A stretch of DNA of 6,511 nt from Synergistaceae bacterium (GTDB lineage: Bacteria > Synergistota > Synergistia > Synergistales > Aminobacteriaceae), in assembly GCA_009776565.1 (NCBI GenBank), contig WRNQ01000045.1, positions 3,719-10,229 of the forward strand. Direction: 5' to 3'. A program made the translations under genes and the position numbers. Positions 5,903-6,511 of the stretch are shown one piece after another. The stretch's first letter is position 1. The number at the start of each line of letters is the position of its first letter. The notes under the pieces were generated by a model. The model was not told where the DNA came from. It was given only the letters and a program-made list of their open reading frames with translations, and searched no databases.

Positions 5903-6511
5903 TCATAGAACTTTTTTTAGCGCAAGAATTGCTTTTTTCACAAGTTCTTCTTGTGCCTGCGCTCCCATGTGACCAAACCGGAATACTTTACCTGCAAGAG
6001 GTCCGTAATTGCCGCCGAGAACTACTCCTTCGGAACGCAACTTATTATTTAACGTTTCCCAGTTTGTGTCTTTTGGGACATTTACAGCGGTCACTGTAGG
6101 TGAACAAATATCCTCATTTTGTGGAAAAAGTTCGAGCCCCAGAGCTTTTATACCATCCCTGCATGCTTTTGCCGCGCGCCTGTGCCGGTCGTATACGTTT
6201 TCTATCCCTTCCCGCATTATCAAGTCAAGAGAAACACTGAGCGCGTTCATGGCGTGCCAGTCATGAGTATATGGGAGATAACGATTTTGTATGCCGTCCC
6301 TCCATGGTTTAAGAGCGTCGTATCCTGCGTAATTTACGGCTGATATCCTACGCCACGCGCGATCGCTGACTGTAGCTATAGAAAGGTGCGGCGGCATAGA
6401 AAGAACTTTTTGGCTGCCTAATAATCCTATATCAATTTTGTTCTCGTCGACATTTACGGGACATCCGCAGCCGCTTGCGACAAAATCAACTATTAACATA
6501 GCCCCTACTTC
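5903..6511 (-). CDS. Class V aminotransferase (alanine-glyoxylate/serine-pyruvate type), C-terminal part
   Basis: This is a PLP-dependent aminotransferase of the family that includes alanine-glyoxylate and serine-pyruvate/serine-glyoxylate aminotransferases; some members are annotated as a soluble hydrogenase 42-kDa subunit. The 202 residues present are just over half of the usual 360-390. The frame is open to the window edge (EVGAMLIVDF), so the Met at 6499 is internal and the start lies outside. Counting from the edge, D9 in IVDFVAS should contact the PLP pyridine nitrogen, and K35 in GSQKVLSMPP is the Schiff-base lysine. Near the end, VFRFGHMG holds the Arg expected to bind the substrate carboxylate. 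The exact substrate pair cannot be told from the sequence. No clear terminator follows the stop. Base composition is like that of the transporter, not the AT-rich cassette. Confidence 0.9.
   Translation of the reverse strand, partial: EVGAMLIVDFVASGCGCPVNVDENKIDIGLLGSQKVLSMPPHLSIATVSDRAWRRISAVNYAGYDALKPWRDGIQNRYLPYTHDWHAMNALSVSLDLIMREGIENVYDRHRRAAKACRDGIKALGLELFPQNEDICSPTVTAVNVPKDTNWETLNNKLRSEGVVLGGNYGPLAGKVFRFGHMGAQAQEELVKKAILALKKVL

Noticed and set aside
5848..6343. Plus-strand open frames of 74-85 codons antisense to the aminotransferase
   Set aside because: They mirror a clearly conserved enzyme on the other strand and lack recognisable domains or good ribosome-binding sites.

Overview
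The window holds seven complete or nearly complete genes and two genes cut by its edges, from what looks like a bacterial chromosome. The partial flavodiiron-type protein at the left edge belongs to a family common in strict or facultative anaerobes, so an anaerobic bacterium is likely. Consensus sigma-70 promoters and AGGAGG ribosome-binding sites fit many phyla, and I cannot name a genus.

Layout. On the plus strand, 1-423 is the C-terminal flavodoxin domain of an FprA-like protein and 495-1241 is an ElyC/SanA/YdcF (DUF218) membrane protein. A convergent minus-strand gene, 1269-2504, encodes an AAA ATPase of the DUF4143 type. Upstream of it, 2575-2735 is a 23-bp tandem repeat array that overlaps its candidate promoter. 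Next are an EamA/DMT transporter (2738-3604, minus) and an AT-rich four-gene module (3645-5671, minus) encoding a calcineurin-like metallophosphoesterase, two proteins I do not recognise (about 197 and 64 aa) and an excisionase-type helix-turn-helix protein. At the right edge is the C-terminal half of a class V (alanine-glyoxylate/serine-pyruvate type) aminotransferase (5903-6511, minus).

The most interesting region is the module at about 3625-5880. It has a perfect consensus promoter before the HTH gene. A second, weaker promoter lies between the HTH gene and the other three, and its -10 is overlapped by a 17-bp palindrome that looks like an operator. The last three genes are packed 2-5 nt apart. 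The module is visibly AT-richer than its flanks and sits between two imperfect direct repeats (3625-3642 and 5860-5880). Without it, the aminotransferase and EamA genes would lie close together in the same direction. This looks like a small, regulated accessory cassette. A defence or toxin-antitoxin role is a reasonable hypothesis, but nothing in the sequence proves it.

The other stretches without genes are short. 424-494 may encode the true N-terminus of the YdcF-like protein. 1242-1268 is a tight convergent gap without a convincing terminator. 2505-2737 holds the repeat array and promoter. 5672-5902 holds the module promoter, two ATTAAT boxes and the right-hand direct repeat, and I see nothing else there.
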